Assembly (NCBI RefSeq): GCF_025821665.1
Contig: NZ_JACKSJ010000148.1
Span: 167,703-231,702 of the forward strand
Direction of reading: 5' to 3'
From: [Mycobacterium] manitobense
GTDB lineage: Bacteria; Actinomycetota; Actinomycetes; Mycobacteriales; Mycobacteriaceae
DNA length: 64,000 nt
Part shown: positions 18,883-26,694 of the stretch, piece by piece
Position numbering within the stretch: position 1 is the stretch's first letter
Layout of the letters: each line of letters begins with the position of its first letter
Made by a program: the position numbers and the translations under genes
The notes under the pieces: model-generated
What the model saw: the letters and a program-made list of their open reading frames with translations, nothing else
What the model was told of the DNA's origin: nothing
Database searches by the model: none

Positions 18883-20013
18883 TCAGCTCCCGCGGATCCC
18901 GTCGAGCCGCCTGCTGGCCTCCTCGAAACCCGTCACCAGTTCGGCGATGATGTCGGCGACGGGCCGGATCTCGTTCATCCGTCCGACGATCTGGCCCACC
19001 GGCATCGACACGGTTGCGGGGTTGTCTGACTCGTTCATCCGCTGATGCGCCTCGCTGACGAGGATGTTCTGCAGCGGCATCGGCAGCGGGTCCGGCGCGT
19101 CGGGCGCGTCCCAGGCGTCGGTCCACTTCGTCTTGAGCAGCCGGGCCGGCTTGCCGGTGTAGATGCGGCGCCGGACGGTGTCGGCCGACGTCGCGGTGAG
19201 CATCGCCTCCTGGATCACCGAGACGCCGGACTCGCGGCGCACGCCGAGGTCGTACTCAGCGGACGTCAGGAACGCCGAGCCCATCCAGACACCCTGGGCG
19301 CCGAGCGCGAGCGCCGCGGCCACCTGCCGGCCGGTGCCGATGCCGCCGGCGGCCAGAACGGGATTTCGGTGGCCTTGCGCGCGCAGTCCATCCACGACCT
19401 CCGGCCAGAGGACCATCGAGCCGATCTCACCGGTGTGACCGCCGGCCTCGTGGCCCTGCGCGACGACGATGTCGACACCGTTCTCCGCATGCCGCAGTGC
19501 GTGTTTGGCCGAGCCGGCGAGTGCGGCCACCGGGACTCCGGCCTCGTGCGCCTGGTCGATGACGTCCTTCGGCGGCGAGCCGAGCGCGTTGGCGATCAAC
19601 TTGATCGGGTGCTTGAGTGCCACCTCGACGTGGCTGCGGGCCACCGAGTGCAGCCATCCGAGCACGCCTTCGGAGCGCTCCTCGTCCTCGGGCAGCGGCG
19701 GCACGCCGAGGTCGGCGAGCGTCTTGTCGACGAAGTCGCGGTGGCTCTGCGGGATCAGCTTGTTGATGTCGACTGACGTGCCCTCGGTGGGGATCTTCGC
19801 CGGCATGACGATGTCGACGCCGTAGGGCAAGCCCAGAGTGTTCTCGTCCATCCACTGAAGGACGTTCTCGAGTTCGTCGGCCTCGTTGAAGCGCACACAT
19901 CCGAGCACGCCGAGGCCGCCGGCACGGGTTACCGCCGCCGCCACCTTCTCCGACGGCGTGAAGACGAAGATCGGGTACTGGATGCCGAAGCGATCGCACA
20001 GCTCGGTTCTCAT
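18883..20013 (-). CDS. nitronate monooxygenase-like flavoprotein
   Basis: FMN TIM-barrel protein of the nitronate monooxygenase/2-nitropropane dioxygenase family, 376 aa. Signature segments: VVAQGHEAGGHTGEIGS and AAGGIGTGRQVAAALALGAQGV, which bind the flavin phosphate. Mycobacterial members of this fold include the steroid enoyl-reductase-type IpdC as well as true nitronate oxidases. It lies 36 bp downstream of fadD19 on the same strand, so it is probably co-transcribed with it and may act on a steroid intermediate. That role is inference from position. Confidence 0.82.
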   Translation of the reverse strand: MRTELCDRFGIQYPIFVFTPSEKVAAAVTRAGGLGVLGCVRFNEADELENVLQWMDENTLGLPYGVDIVMPAKIPTEGTSVDINKLIPQSHRDFVDKTLADLGVPPLPEDEERSEGVLGWLHSVARSHVEVALKHPIKLIANALGSPPKDVIDQAHEAGVPVAALAGSAKHALRHAENGVDIVVAQGHEAGGHTGEIGSMVLWPEVVDGLRAQGHRNPVLAAGGIGTGRQVAAALALGAQGVWMGSAFLTSAEYDLGVRRESGVSVIQEAMLTATSADTVRRRIYTGKPARLLKTKWTDAWDAPDAPDPLPMPLQNILVSEAHQRMNESDNPATVSMPVGQIVGRMNEIRPVADIIAELVTGFEEASRRLDGIRGS

Positions 20014-20049
20014 GCGCCTGTCATCTCCCCCGTCGCTTCGCTCGCCCTG

Positions 20050-21702
20050 TCATGCTCCCGCTCCCACGTGTTTGGCGTGCACCTCGTCGGCGGCGCGCTC
20101 CTCGGTCAGGTCCTTGGCCCACCGGTAGTCCGGCTTGCCCGCGGGTGACCGCTTGATCTCGTCGACGTACCAGAGGCTGCGCGGCACCTTGTATCCCGCG
20201 ATCTCCTTGCGGACGAACGCGTCGAGGTCGGCCAGCGCCGGGCGGCTGCCCCTGCGGGGATGCACGACGGCGGCCACGTGCTGCCCGAAGCGCGGGTCGG
20301 GCACACCGACCACCAGCGCGTCGAACACGTCGGGGTGTCCCTTGAGTGCGGCCTCGACCTCTTCGGGGTAGATCTTCTCGCCGCCGCTGTTGATCGACAC
20401 CGATCCGCGGCCGAGCATCGTCACCGTGCCGTCGGCCTCGACCTCGGCGTAGTCACCCGGGATCGCGTAGCGCACACCGTGGTAGACGCGGAAGGTCTGC
20501 CGGGTTTTCTCTTCGTCCTTGAAGTAGCCCACCGGGATGTGACCGCACTTGGCGATGATGCCGCGCTTGCCCGATCCGGGCTCGACCTCGTTGCCGTCCT
20601 CGTCGAGCACCTTGGTGTTCTTGTCGATCGTCACGCGCGGGCCGCCGGTGTGGGACTCCCCCTTGGCCACCACGCTGGTGCCGCCGAAGCCGGTCTCCGA
20701 GGACCCGATCGAGTCGGTGATGATGCGGTTGGGCAGCAGCTCGAGGAACTTCTCCTTGATGCTGGTGGAGAACAGCGCCGCGGTGCTGGCGAGCAGGAAC
20801 AGGCTCGACAGGTCATAGGTGTTGCCGTTGTCCTGGTGCGCCAGAAGCGCATCCAGAAGCGGGCGCGCCATCGCGTCGCCGGTGAAGAAGAGCAGGTTGA
20901 CCTTGTGCTTCTCGATGGTCCGCCACACCTCGTCGGCGTCGAATTCCGGCACCAGCACCACGGTCTGCCCGGAGAACAGCGCCATCCACGTCGCGGACTG
21001 GGTGGCGCCGTGGATCATCGGCGGGATCGGGTAGCGGATCATCGGTGCGTTCTCGGCGGCCTGCTTGGCCAGGTCGTACTCGCCGGCGATCGGCTCACCC
21101 GTCGCGAAGTCGGTGCCGCCGAACAGGACCCGGTAGATGTCCTCGTGGCGCCACATCACGCCCTTGGGGAAGCCGGTGGTGCCCCCGGTGTAGAGCAGGT
21201 AGATGTCGTCCTCGCTGCGCGGGCCGAAGTCGCGTTCGGGCGACGCCTGTTCGAGGGCGGCGTAGAACTCGACGCCGCCGTAGCGCTGGAAGTCGTCGTC
21301 GGACCCGTCCTCGACGACGAGGATCGTCTTGACGTTGGGCGTCTCGGGCAGCACGTTGGCGACGCGGTCGGCGTAGCGGCGCTCGTGCACCAGCGCGACC
21401 ATGTCGGAGTTGTCGAACAGGTACTTCAGTTCGCCCTCGACGTAGCGGAAGTTGACGTTGACCAGGATGGCGCCGGCCTTGACGATGCCCAGCATCGCGA
21501 TCACGATCTCGATGCGGTTGCGGCAGTAGAGCCCGACCTTGTCGTCCTTCTTCACCCCCTGCTCGAGCAGGTAGTGCGCCAGCCGGTTGGCCCTCTCCTC
21601 GAGTTGGCCGTAGGTCAGCGTTTCGTCGCCGCTGATCAGGGCGACACGGTCAGGCACGGCGTCGATGGCGTGCTCGGCAAGATCGGCGATGTTCAGGGCC
21701 AC
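20050..21702 (-). CDS. fadD19: FadD19, 3-oxo-cholestenoate CoA ligase
   Basis: ANL-family CoA ligase; FadD19 enzymes activate C8 sterol side-chain acids (3-oxocholest-4-en-26-oate) and are needed for C24-branched sterols. GTG start at 21702 gives 550 aa, matching the family. The P-loop is YTGGTTGFPKG, the adenine motif DSIGSSETGFGG, the hinge LGRGSVSINSGGEKIYPEEV, and the C-terminal catalytic Lys sits in SPAGKPDYRW. Divergent from echA19 over a KstR-type operator. Confidence 0.94.
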   Translation of the reverse strand: MALNIADLAEHAIDAVPDRVALISGDETLTYGQLEERANRLAHYLLEQGVKKDDKVGLYCRNRIEIVIAMLGIVKAGAILVNVNFRYVEGELKYLFDNSDMVALVHERRYADRVANVLPETPNVKTILVVEDGSDDDFQRYGGVEFYAALEQASPERDFGPRSEDDIYLLYTGGTTGFPKGVMWRHEDIYRVLFGGTDFATGEPIAGEYDLAKQAAENAPMIRYPIPPMIHGATQSATWMALFSGQTVVLVPEFDADEVWRTIEKHKVNLLFFTGDAMARPLLDALLAHQDNGNTYDLSSLFLLASTAALFSTSIKEKFLELLPNRIITDSIGSSETGFGGTSVVAKGESHTGGPRVTIDKNTKVLDEDGNEVEPGSGKRGIIAKCGHIPVGYFKDEEKTRQTFRVYHGVRYAIPGDYAEVEADGTVTMLGRGSVSINSGGEKIYPEEVEAALKGHPDVFDALVVGVPDPRFGQHVAAVVHPRRGSRPALADLDAFVRKEIAGYKVPRSLWYVDEIKRSPAGKPDYRWAKDLTEERAADEVHAKHVGAGA

Positions 21703-21713
21703 GATCCCTAAAC

Positions 21714-21727
21714 TAGAACGTGTTACA
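21714..21727. promoter_or_regulatory. KstR-type operator between fadD19 and echA19
   Basis: TAGAACGTGTTACA matches TnnAACnnGTTnnA. It lies 11 bp upstream of the fadD19 start codon and 44 bp upstream of echA19, so it can repress both directions. Confidence 0.88.
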
Positions 21728-21771
21728 TTTCGTGACAAGTCTGTGGTTGATCGGTGGGAAGGCGGATACCT

Positions 21772-22572
21772 GTGAGCGAGCCGGAAAAGGGCCCCGACGC
21801 CCTCATTGAGCAGCGCGGACACACTCTGATCCTGACGCTCAACCGGCCCGAGGCGCGCAACGCGCTCTCGACCGAGATGCTCTCGATAATGGTCGAGGCC
21901 TGGGACCGCGTCGACAACGATCCGGAGATCCGGACGTGCATCCTCACCGGCGCCGGCGGCTACTTCTGCGCGGGCATGGACCTCAAGGCCGCGACCAAGG
22001 CACCTCCCGGCGATTCCTTCAAGAGCGGCGCCTACGACCCGTCGCGCATCGACGGCCTGCTCAAGGGCCGCCGGCTGACCAAGCCGCTGATCGCTGCCGT
22101 CGAGGGACCCGCCATCGCGGGCGGCACCGAGATCCTGCAGGGCACCGACATCCGCATCGCCGGCGAGAGCGCCAAGTTCGGCATCTCCGAGGCCAAGTGG
22201 AGCCTGTATCCGATGGGCGGGTCGGCCGTGCGCCTGCCGCGCCAGATCCCGTACACCATCGCGTGCGACCTGCTGCTCACCGGCAGGCACATCACCGCCG
22301 CCGAGGCCCTGCAGTACGGCCTGATCGGCTACGTCGTGCCGGACGGCACCGCACTGGACAAGGCACTCGAGATCGCCGAGGTGATCAACAAGAACGGTCC
22401 GCTCGCCGTGCAGGCCATCCTGCGGTCGATCCACGAGACCGAAGGCCTGCACGAGAACGACGCGTTCAAGATCGACACGAAGATCGGCATCGAGGTCTTC
22501 ATCAGCGACGACGCGAAGGAAGGCCCGCGGGCGTTCAAGGAGAAGCGGGCGCCCAACTTCCAGATGAAGTAG
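21772..22572 (+). CDS. echA19: EchA19, steroid enoyl-CoA hydratase
   Basis: Crotonase-family hydratase of the sterol side chain; characterised EchA19 hydrates a C24-enoyl-CoA steroid intermediate. 266 aa from GTG 21772, chosen because GGAAGG lies about 10 bases upstream; a GTG at 21754 would add six residues. Crotonase oxyanion segments GGYFCAGMDL and VEGPAIAGGTEILQGTDIR are present, with a Glu in the second active-site position (FGISEAKWSLYP). Confidence 0.92.
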   Translation: MSEPEKGPDALIEQRGHTLILTLNRPEARNALSTEMLSIMVEAWDRVDNDPEIRTCILTGAGGYFCAGMDLKAATKAPPGDSFKSGAYDPSRIDGLLKGRRLTKPLIAAVEGPAIAGGTEILQGTDIRIAGESAKFGISEAKWSLYPMGGSAVRLPRQIPYTIACDLLLTGRHITAAEALQYGLIGYVVPDGTALDKALEIAEVINKNGPLAVQAILRSIHETEGLHENDAFKIDTKIGIEVFISDDAKEGPRAFKEKRAPNFQMK

Positions 22573-22610
22573 GCGGCTCTCACGGCTTCCGGTCGTGGGT
22601 CGCCCCGGCG

Positions 22611-22670
22611 CGCGAGTGTGAATCCTTGGCGGGTTCAGGGCACTTTTTCCGCCCAGGTTTCACATTCGCG
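22611..22670. repeat. imperfect hairpin upstream of the nuclease-like gene
   Basis: Left arm 22611-22632 pairs with right arm 22649-22670 in 19 of 22 positions around a 16-base loop. The core is GTGAA-N5-GGCGG. It closely resembles a second hairpin at 23528-23589 on the other side of the same gene. It follows the echA19 stop by 38 bp and could end transcription. A loop T-run (22644-22648) lies between the arms, not after the stem. Confidence 0.8.
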
Positions 22671-22702
22671 ACGGTGTCGGTCGGTGTCGGCACACTTCTG
22701 CC

Positions 22703-23539
22703 ATGGAGACGCCGTTCATCGGGGGTGAGGCGCTGACCGGCGGTGTGCTGACCCGCCATCAACTCCGCAGTCGTCACACCGCGCTGTATCCCGGCGTCTA
22801 CGTACCTGCAGATGCGGAGGTCTCGGCACGGCTGCGTGCCGAGGCGGCGTGGCTGTGGTCACGACGCCGCGGAATTCTCGCCGGCCGATCGGCTGCGGCG
22901 ATGCACGGCACCAAGTGGCTGGATCCCCGAGCGCCGGCCGAATTGCTCTACGGGAATCGACACCCGCCCCGAGGCATGAGCACGTGGGCCGACGCCATCG
23001 CGGATGACGAGCTGACCACGATCGACGGCATGGTCGTCACGACTCCGGTCCGCACGGCGCTCGACCTGGCATGCCGTTATCCGCAGGGCCCGGCTGTCGC
23101 CGCGATCGACGCACTGGCGAATGCCACTCACCTCAAAGTCGCCGACGTCGAACTCCTCGCGGGGCGGTACCGAGGCCGCCGCGGCATTCGGGCGGCGCGT
23201 CGGGCTCTCGCGCTCGTGGACCCGGGCGCCGAGTCGCCGCGAGAGACGTGGCTACGACTCCTCGTCGTCCGCAACGGCTTCCCGCCGCCGACCACACAGA
23301 TCCCCGTTCGCGACCGGTACGGCGTCCTGGTGGCCGTGCTCGACATGGGCTGGGAGGACATCAAGGTCGCGCTCGACTACGAAGGCGCCCACCATCGCGG
23401 ACCCATCCGCTTCAATAAGGACATCCACCGCCACGACGCCGTCACCGAACTCGGCTGGACCGACATCCGGGTCACGTGCCAGGACACCGAAGGGGGCATC
23501 ATCTGTCGGTTACAGGCCGCCTGGGATCGCCGAATGTGA
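22703..23539 (+). CDS. mycobacterial hypothetical protein, possible PD-(D/E)XK/DUF559-type (Rv3517-like position)
   Basis: 278 aa, no signal peptide or membrane segment. The N-terminal region (LTRHQLRSRHTALYPGVYVP) resembles the winged-helix start of AbiEi-like proteins. The C-terminal part has an E...D-x-G-W-x-D-x-K pattern (about 215-235) followed by VALDYEGAHHR, reminiscent of Vsr/DUF559 nuclease folds. From memory M. tuberculosis has a protein of nearly equal length (Rv3517) between echA19 and cyp142, so this is probably its orthologue. The stop codon lies inside the left arm of the downstream hairpin. Nuclease activity is a suggestion, not shown. Confidence 0.75.
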   Translation: METPFIGGEALTGGVLTRHQLRSRHTALYPGVYVPADAEVSARLRAEAAWLWSRRRGILAGRSAAAMHGTKWLDPRAPAELLYGNRHPPRGMSTWADAIADDELTTIDGMVVTTPVRTALDLACRYPQGPAVAAIDALANATHLKVADVELLAGRYRGRRGIRAARRALALVDPGAESPRETWLRLLVVRNGFPPPTTQIPVRDRYGVLVAVLDMGWEDIKVALDYEGAHHRGPIRFNKDIHRHDAVTELGWTDIRVTCQDTEGGIICRLQAAWDRRM

Positions 23540-23589
23540 AGCGTTGGCGGGAATCCGGCCCGAATCCCGCCACAGTTTCACATTCGGCG
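23528..23589. repeat. hairpin overlapping the nuclease-like gene stop; likely bidirectional terminator
   Basis: Arms 23528-23555 and 23562-23589 pair in 24 of 28 positions around a six-base loop. It lies between two convergent genes and includes the stop codon of the plus-strand gene. Its stem sequence is related to that of the hairpin at 22611-22670 (GAATGTGAA, GGCGG). Confidence 0.82.
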
Positions 23590-23608
23590 CGGACGCGGCG
23601 GAGACGAC

Positions 23609-24820
23609 TCAGAGCACCCGCGCGGTCGGCGTGAACACCACCGGCATCGCCTCCGGCCCGCTGACGAAGTTGGCCGCCCGCAGGGGCACCGTCGCGCCGT
23701 CGGCGAGGCGCAGGTCGGGCAGCCGCTGCAACACCTTGGTCAGCATCAACCGCAGCTCGAGGCGGGCCAGCTGATTGCCGAGGCAGAAGTGCGTTCCGAA
23801 GCCGAAGGCCAGGTGACTGTTCGGATTGCGATCGATCCGGAAGTTGTCGGGATCGCCGAACACGTCCTCGTCGAAGTTGGCCGCCTCGAACATCAGCATC
23901 AGCTTCTCGCCCTGCTTGAGCTCGGTGCCGTGGAACTCCGTGTCGGCGGTCAGCGTGCGGCACATGTTCTTCACCGGCGAAGTCCAGCGCAGGGTCTCCT
24001 CGATCGCGCCCGGCAGCTTCTCCACGTCGGCGCGCAGGCTCTCCCACTGGTCGCGGTGGCGCAGCAGCTGCTCGGTGCCGCCCGACAGCGTGTGCCGGGT
24101 GGTCTCGTCGCCGCCGATCAGGATCAGCAGCGTCTCCATGACGATCTCGTCGTCGGCCATCATGGAACCTTCGACCTCGGCGTGCACCAGCACCGAGAAC
24201 AGGTCGTCGGTGGGTTCGGCCCGCCGCTTGGCGATGACGTCCATGGTGAACGCGGTGTAGGCGGCGAAGGTGTCCATCAGCTTCTGCACGGTCAGCTCGT
24301 CGACGTGCGAGCTCAGCCCGCACACCAGGTCGTCGGACCACTGCAGCAGCATGTCGCGCTCTTCGGGGAGCACGCCGAGCATGTCGCCGATCACCGCCAT
24401 CGGCAGCGGCGCGGCGATGTCGCGGACGAAGTCGCACTCGCCGCGCTCGCAGACCGCGTCGATCAGGGTGTCGCAGAGCCGCTCGATCGACGGCACCTTG
24501 TCCATCACGCGCTTGCGGGTGAAGCCGGAGTTCACCAGCTTGCGCCGCAGCACGTGCGCCGGATCGTCCATGTCGATCATGTACGGCATGCCCGGCTGGT
24601 CGGGGCGGATGCCGCCGGTCGACGAGAACAGCTCGGGGTTGCGCTCCGCGTCGAGCACCGCGGCGTGCGTGGTCGCCGCGGCCAGGCCGTTGCGATCCCG
24701 GAACACCGGCTGGTTGGCCCGCATCCACCGGTAGGCCTCGCGGGCGGCGGGCCCGTCGGCGTAGAAGTTGCCGTCGGCGAGGTCGACGTCGGGCTTGGTC
24801 GTCGGGAGCGTCTGTGTCAT
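23609..24820 (-). CDS. cyp142: CYP142, steroid C26/C27-monooxygenase
   Basis: Cytochrome P450 that oxidises the terminal methyl of the sterol side chain to alcohol and acid, starting side-chain degradation. 403 aa. The I-helix motif is GGDETTR, the K-helix ExxR is EETLR, and the haem loop FGFGTHFCLGNQLA has Cys346 as thiolate ligand. Its ATG overlaps the stop of the upstream Rv3519-like gene by four bases, so both are one unit behind the KstR operator at 25574. Electron donors are encoded elsewhere; FdxD is one candidate. Confidence 0.95.
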   Translation of the reverse strand: MTQTLPTTKPDVDLADGNFYADGPAAREAYRWMRANQPVFRDRNGLAAATTHAAVLDAERNPELFSSTGGIRPDQPGMPYMIDMDDPAHVLRRKLVNSGFTRKRVMDKVPSIERLCDTLIDAVCERGECDFVRDIAAPLPMAVIGDMLGVLPEERDMLLQWSDDLVCGLSSHVDELTVQKLMDTFAAYTAFTMDVIAKRRAEPTDDLFSVLVHAEVEGSMMADDEIVMETLLILIGGDETTRHTLSGGTEQLLRHRDQWESLRADVEKLPGAIEETLRWTSPVKNMCRTLTADTEFHGTELKQGEKLMLMFEAANFDEDVFGDPDNFRIDRNPNSHLAFGFGTHFCLGNQLARLELRLMLTKVLQRLPDLRLADGATVPLRAANFVSGPEAMPVVFTPTARVL

Positions 24821-25563
24821 CGGATCTCCTGGGCGTCGCCGAAGGTCATCTCGACGTTGCCAGACGATTGGCTGGCGAACGCCCGTTTCGGCAGACCGAG
24901 CGACCGCAGCTCGTCTGCGTAGGGATGGTCACCGAGTCGCAACCGCGCGCCGCCGAGGCGGACCCGCATCCCGGAGTTCCGCATCTCCCAAGGGATCTCG
25001 CGGGTGACGCCGTCGCGGTGGCTGAAGGTGGTGAGCACCTGGGGCTTGGCGGTCAACGCCGAGGGGATCGGCACGCCGCTGCGGAACTCGATGCCCGCGA
25101 TGAGCTTCCCCTCCTCGCTGACGTCGAAGTCGAAGCCGCCCGTCTCCCGGACGGAGAAGTCGGCCATGATCTTCGGGAAGCCCCAGATGCGTTGTCCCGC
25201 TTCGAGGGTGAAGCCCTGGTTGACCGGCAGGTGATGGATGAACGCGGCGGCCGACTGCATCGACGCCAGCCCCTTCAGGGTCTTGCCCGGCGGGCTGACC
25301 ATCACCGCCGTGCCGAACTCGCGGTACTTCCCGAGGTCGCCGTCGTGGTACCGGACGAGCATCAGCATCACCACCGCGCGGCCCGGCCGCAGCTCGAACA
25401 CCTTCAGCCCGCTGTAGTCGATCAACCGCTGCGCGGCGGCCGCGTCGACGGAGAACATCGCGACGTGGGTGTCGGCCCTGCGGATACGCACCGGCATGGT
25501 CAGCGTGGTGCCCTGGATGGTGTATGTGGAGCTCTCCCCCGAGACAGGGGTGGTGTCGGTCAC
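24817..25563 (-). CDS. acetoacetate decarboxylase-fold protein (Rv3519-like)
   Basis: 248 aa from GTG 25563. Sequence such as GQRIWGFPKIMADFSVRETGG and VMLMLVRYHDGDLGKYREFG fits the acetoacetate decarboxylase-like fold. The function in sterol catabolism is not established. First gene of the unit with cyp142 (ATGA overlap); a KstR-type palindrome ends 11 bp before its start codon, so the transcript leader must be very short or absent. Confidence 0.82.
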   Translation of the reverse strand: MTDTTPVSGESSTYTIQGTTLTMPVRIRRADTHVAMFSVDAAAAQRLIDYSGLKVFELRPGRAVVMLMLVRYHDGDLGKYREFGTAVMVSPPGKTLKGLASMQSAAAFIHHLPVNQGFTLEAGQRIWGFPKIMADFSVRETGGFDFDVSEEGKLIAGIEFRSGVPIPSALTAKPQVLTTFSHRDGVTREIPWEMRNSGMRVRLGGARLRLGDHPYADELRSLGLPKRAFASQSSGNVEMTFGDAQEIR

Positions 25564-25573
25564 ACGTTGAATC

Positions 25574-25587
25574 TAGAACGTGTTCTA
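25574..25587. promoter_or_regulatory. KstR-type operator upstream of the Rv3519-like gene and cyp142
   Basis: TAGAACGTGTTCTA is a perfect palindrome fitting TnnAACnnGTTnnA. It lies 10 bp before the start codon of the minus-strand gene. On the right it faces the 3' end of the F420 oxidoreductase gene (stop at 25611). Confidence 0.9.
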
Positions 25588-25610
25588 GACAGCTTGCAAG
25601 AAGTGTCTAC

Positions 25611-26642
25611 TCAGACCAGGGCGGCGAGATCACGAATCTGCTCGGTCGACCGCGCGCCGATCACCATCATCGTGACGCCGGAGGCCTCCCATGCCTTGAT
25701 CTGCTCCTCGACGAACGCCAGGTCACCGACGATCGCCGAGTCGTCGACCAGCTCGTCGGGGATCGCCTTGGCGGCCTCGTCCTTGCGGTCGGACCGGAAC
25801 AGCCGCGTCACGTCGTCGACCACCTCGGAGTAGCCCATCCGGCGGTAGACGTCGGCGTGGAAGTTGGTGCCCTCGGCGCCCATCCCGCCGACGTAGAGCG
25901 CCAGGTGCGGCTTCATCAGCTCCATCACCGCCGGCCGGTCGTCGGTGACCACCACCTGCGCCGTCGCGCAGATCTCGAAGTCCTCGCGGGTGCGGCGCGC
26001 GCCCGGCCGGGCGAAGCCCTCGTCGAGCCACTCGTTGTACATCCCCGCGATGCGCGGCGAGTAGAAGATCGGCAGCCAGCCGTCGCAGATCTCGGCGGCC
26101 AGCGCCACGTTCTTCGGCCCCTCGGCGCCGAGCATCACCGGGATGTCGGCACGCAGCGGGTGGGTGATCGGCTTGAGGTTCTTGCCCAGTCCGGTGGTGC
26201 CCTCGCCGGTCAGCGGCAGCGGGTAGTGCGGGCCGTCGCTGTGCACCGGCGCCTCGCGCGCCCACACCTGGCGCAGGATGTCGATGTACTCCCGCGTGCG
26301 CGCCAGCGGCTTCGGGAACCGCTGGCCGTACCAGCCCTCCACGACCTGCGGCCCCGAGACGCCGAGGCCGAGGATGTGCCGACCGCCGGACAGGTGGTCG
26401 AGCGTCAGCGCGGCCATCGCACAGGCGGTGGGCGTGCGCGCCGACAGCTGGATGACCGACGTGCCCAGCCGCATGCGGGTGGTCTCGCGACCCCACCACG
26501 CCAGGGGGGTGTAGGCGTCCGAGCCCCACGCCTCTGCCGTGAACACGGTGTCGAAACCGGCGTCCTCGGCCGCTGCGACGAGTTCCGCGGCGTTCTCCGG
26601 CGGCTGTGCGCCCCAGTAGCCGAGCTGCAGTCCCAGTTTCAT
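25611..26642 (-). CDS. LLM-class F420-dependent oxidoreductase (Rv3520c-like)
   Basis: Luciferase-like TIM-barrel oxidoreductase, probably using coenzyme F420. Family segments include MKLGLQLGYWG, DTVFTAEAWGSDAYTPLAWW, LGTSVIQLSARTP and GVSGPQVVEGWYG. 343 aa from ATG 26642, which has AGGGTGG about eight bases upstream; a GTG at 26651 would add three residues. KstR control and its place within the locus suggest a steroid or side-chain substrate, but the reaction is not known. Confidence 0.87.
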   Translation of the reverse strand: MKLGLQLGYWGAQPPENAAELVAAAEDAGFDTVFTAEAWGSDAYTPLAWWGRETTRMRLGTSVIQLSARTPTACAMAALTLDHLSGGRHILGLGVSGPQVVEGWYGQRFPKPLARTREYIDILRQVWAREAPVHSDGPHYPLPLTGEGTTGLGKNLKPITHPLRADIPVMLGAEGPKNVALAAEICDGWLPIFYSPRIAGMYNEWLDEGFARPGARRTREDFEICATAQVVVTDDRPAVMELMKPHLALYVGGMGAEGTNFHADVYRRMGYSEVVDDVTRLFRSDRKDEAAKAIPDELVDDSAIVGDLAFVEEQIKAWEASGVTMMVIGARSTEQIRDLAALV

Positions 26643-26671
26643 CAGTGCCACCCTGTTCTTGAAACCATAGT

Positions 26672-26685
26672 TAGAACCTGTTCTA
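26672..26685. promoter_or_regulatory. KstR-type operator between the F420 oxidoreductase and DUF35 genes
   Basis: TAGAACCTGTTCTA matches the consensus. It ends 9 bp before the GTG of the plus-strand DUF35 gene and lies 29 bp before the minus-strand oxidoreductase ATG. Confidence 0.9.
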
Positions 26686-26694
26686 CTCGATGCC

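Noticed and set aside
22644..22648. T-run in the loop of the first hairpin as a classical terminator
   Set aside because: The run is between the arms rather than after the stem, so it does not form a standard intrinsic terminator.
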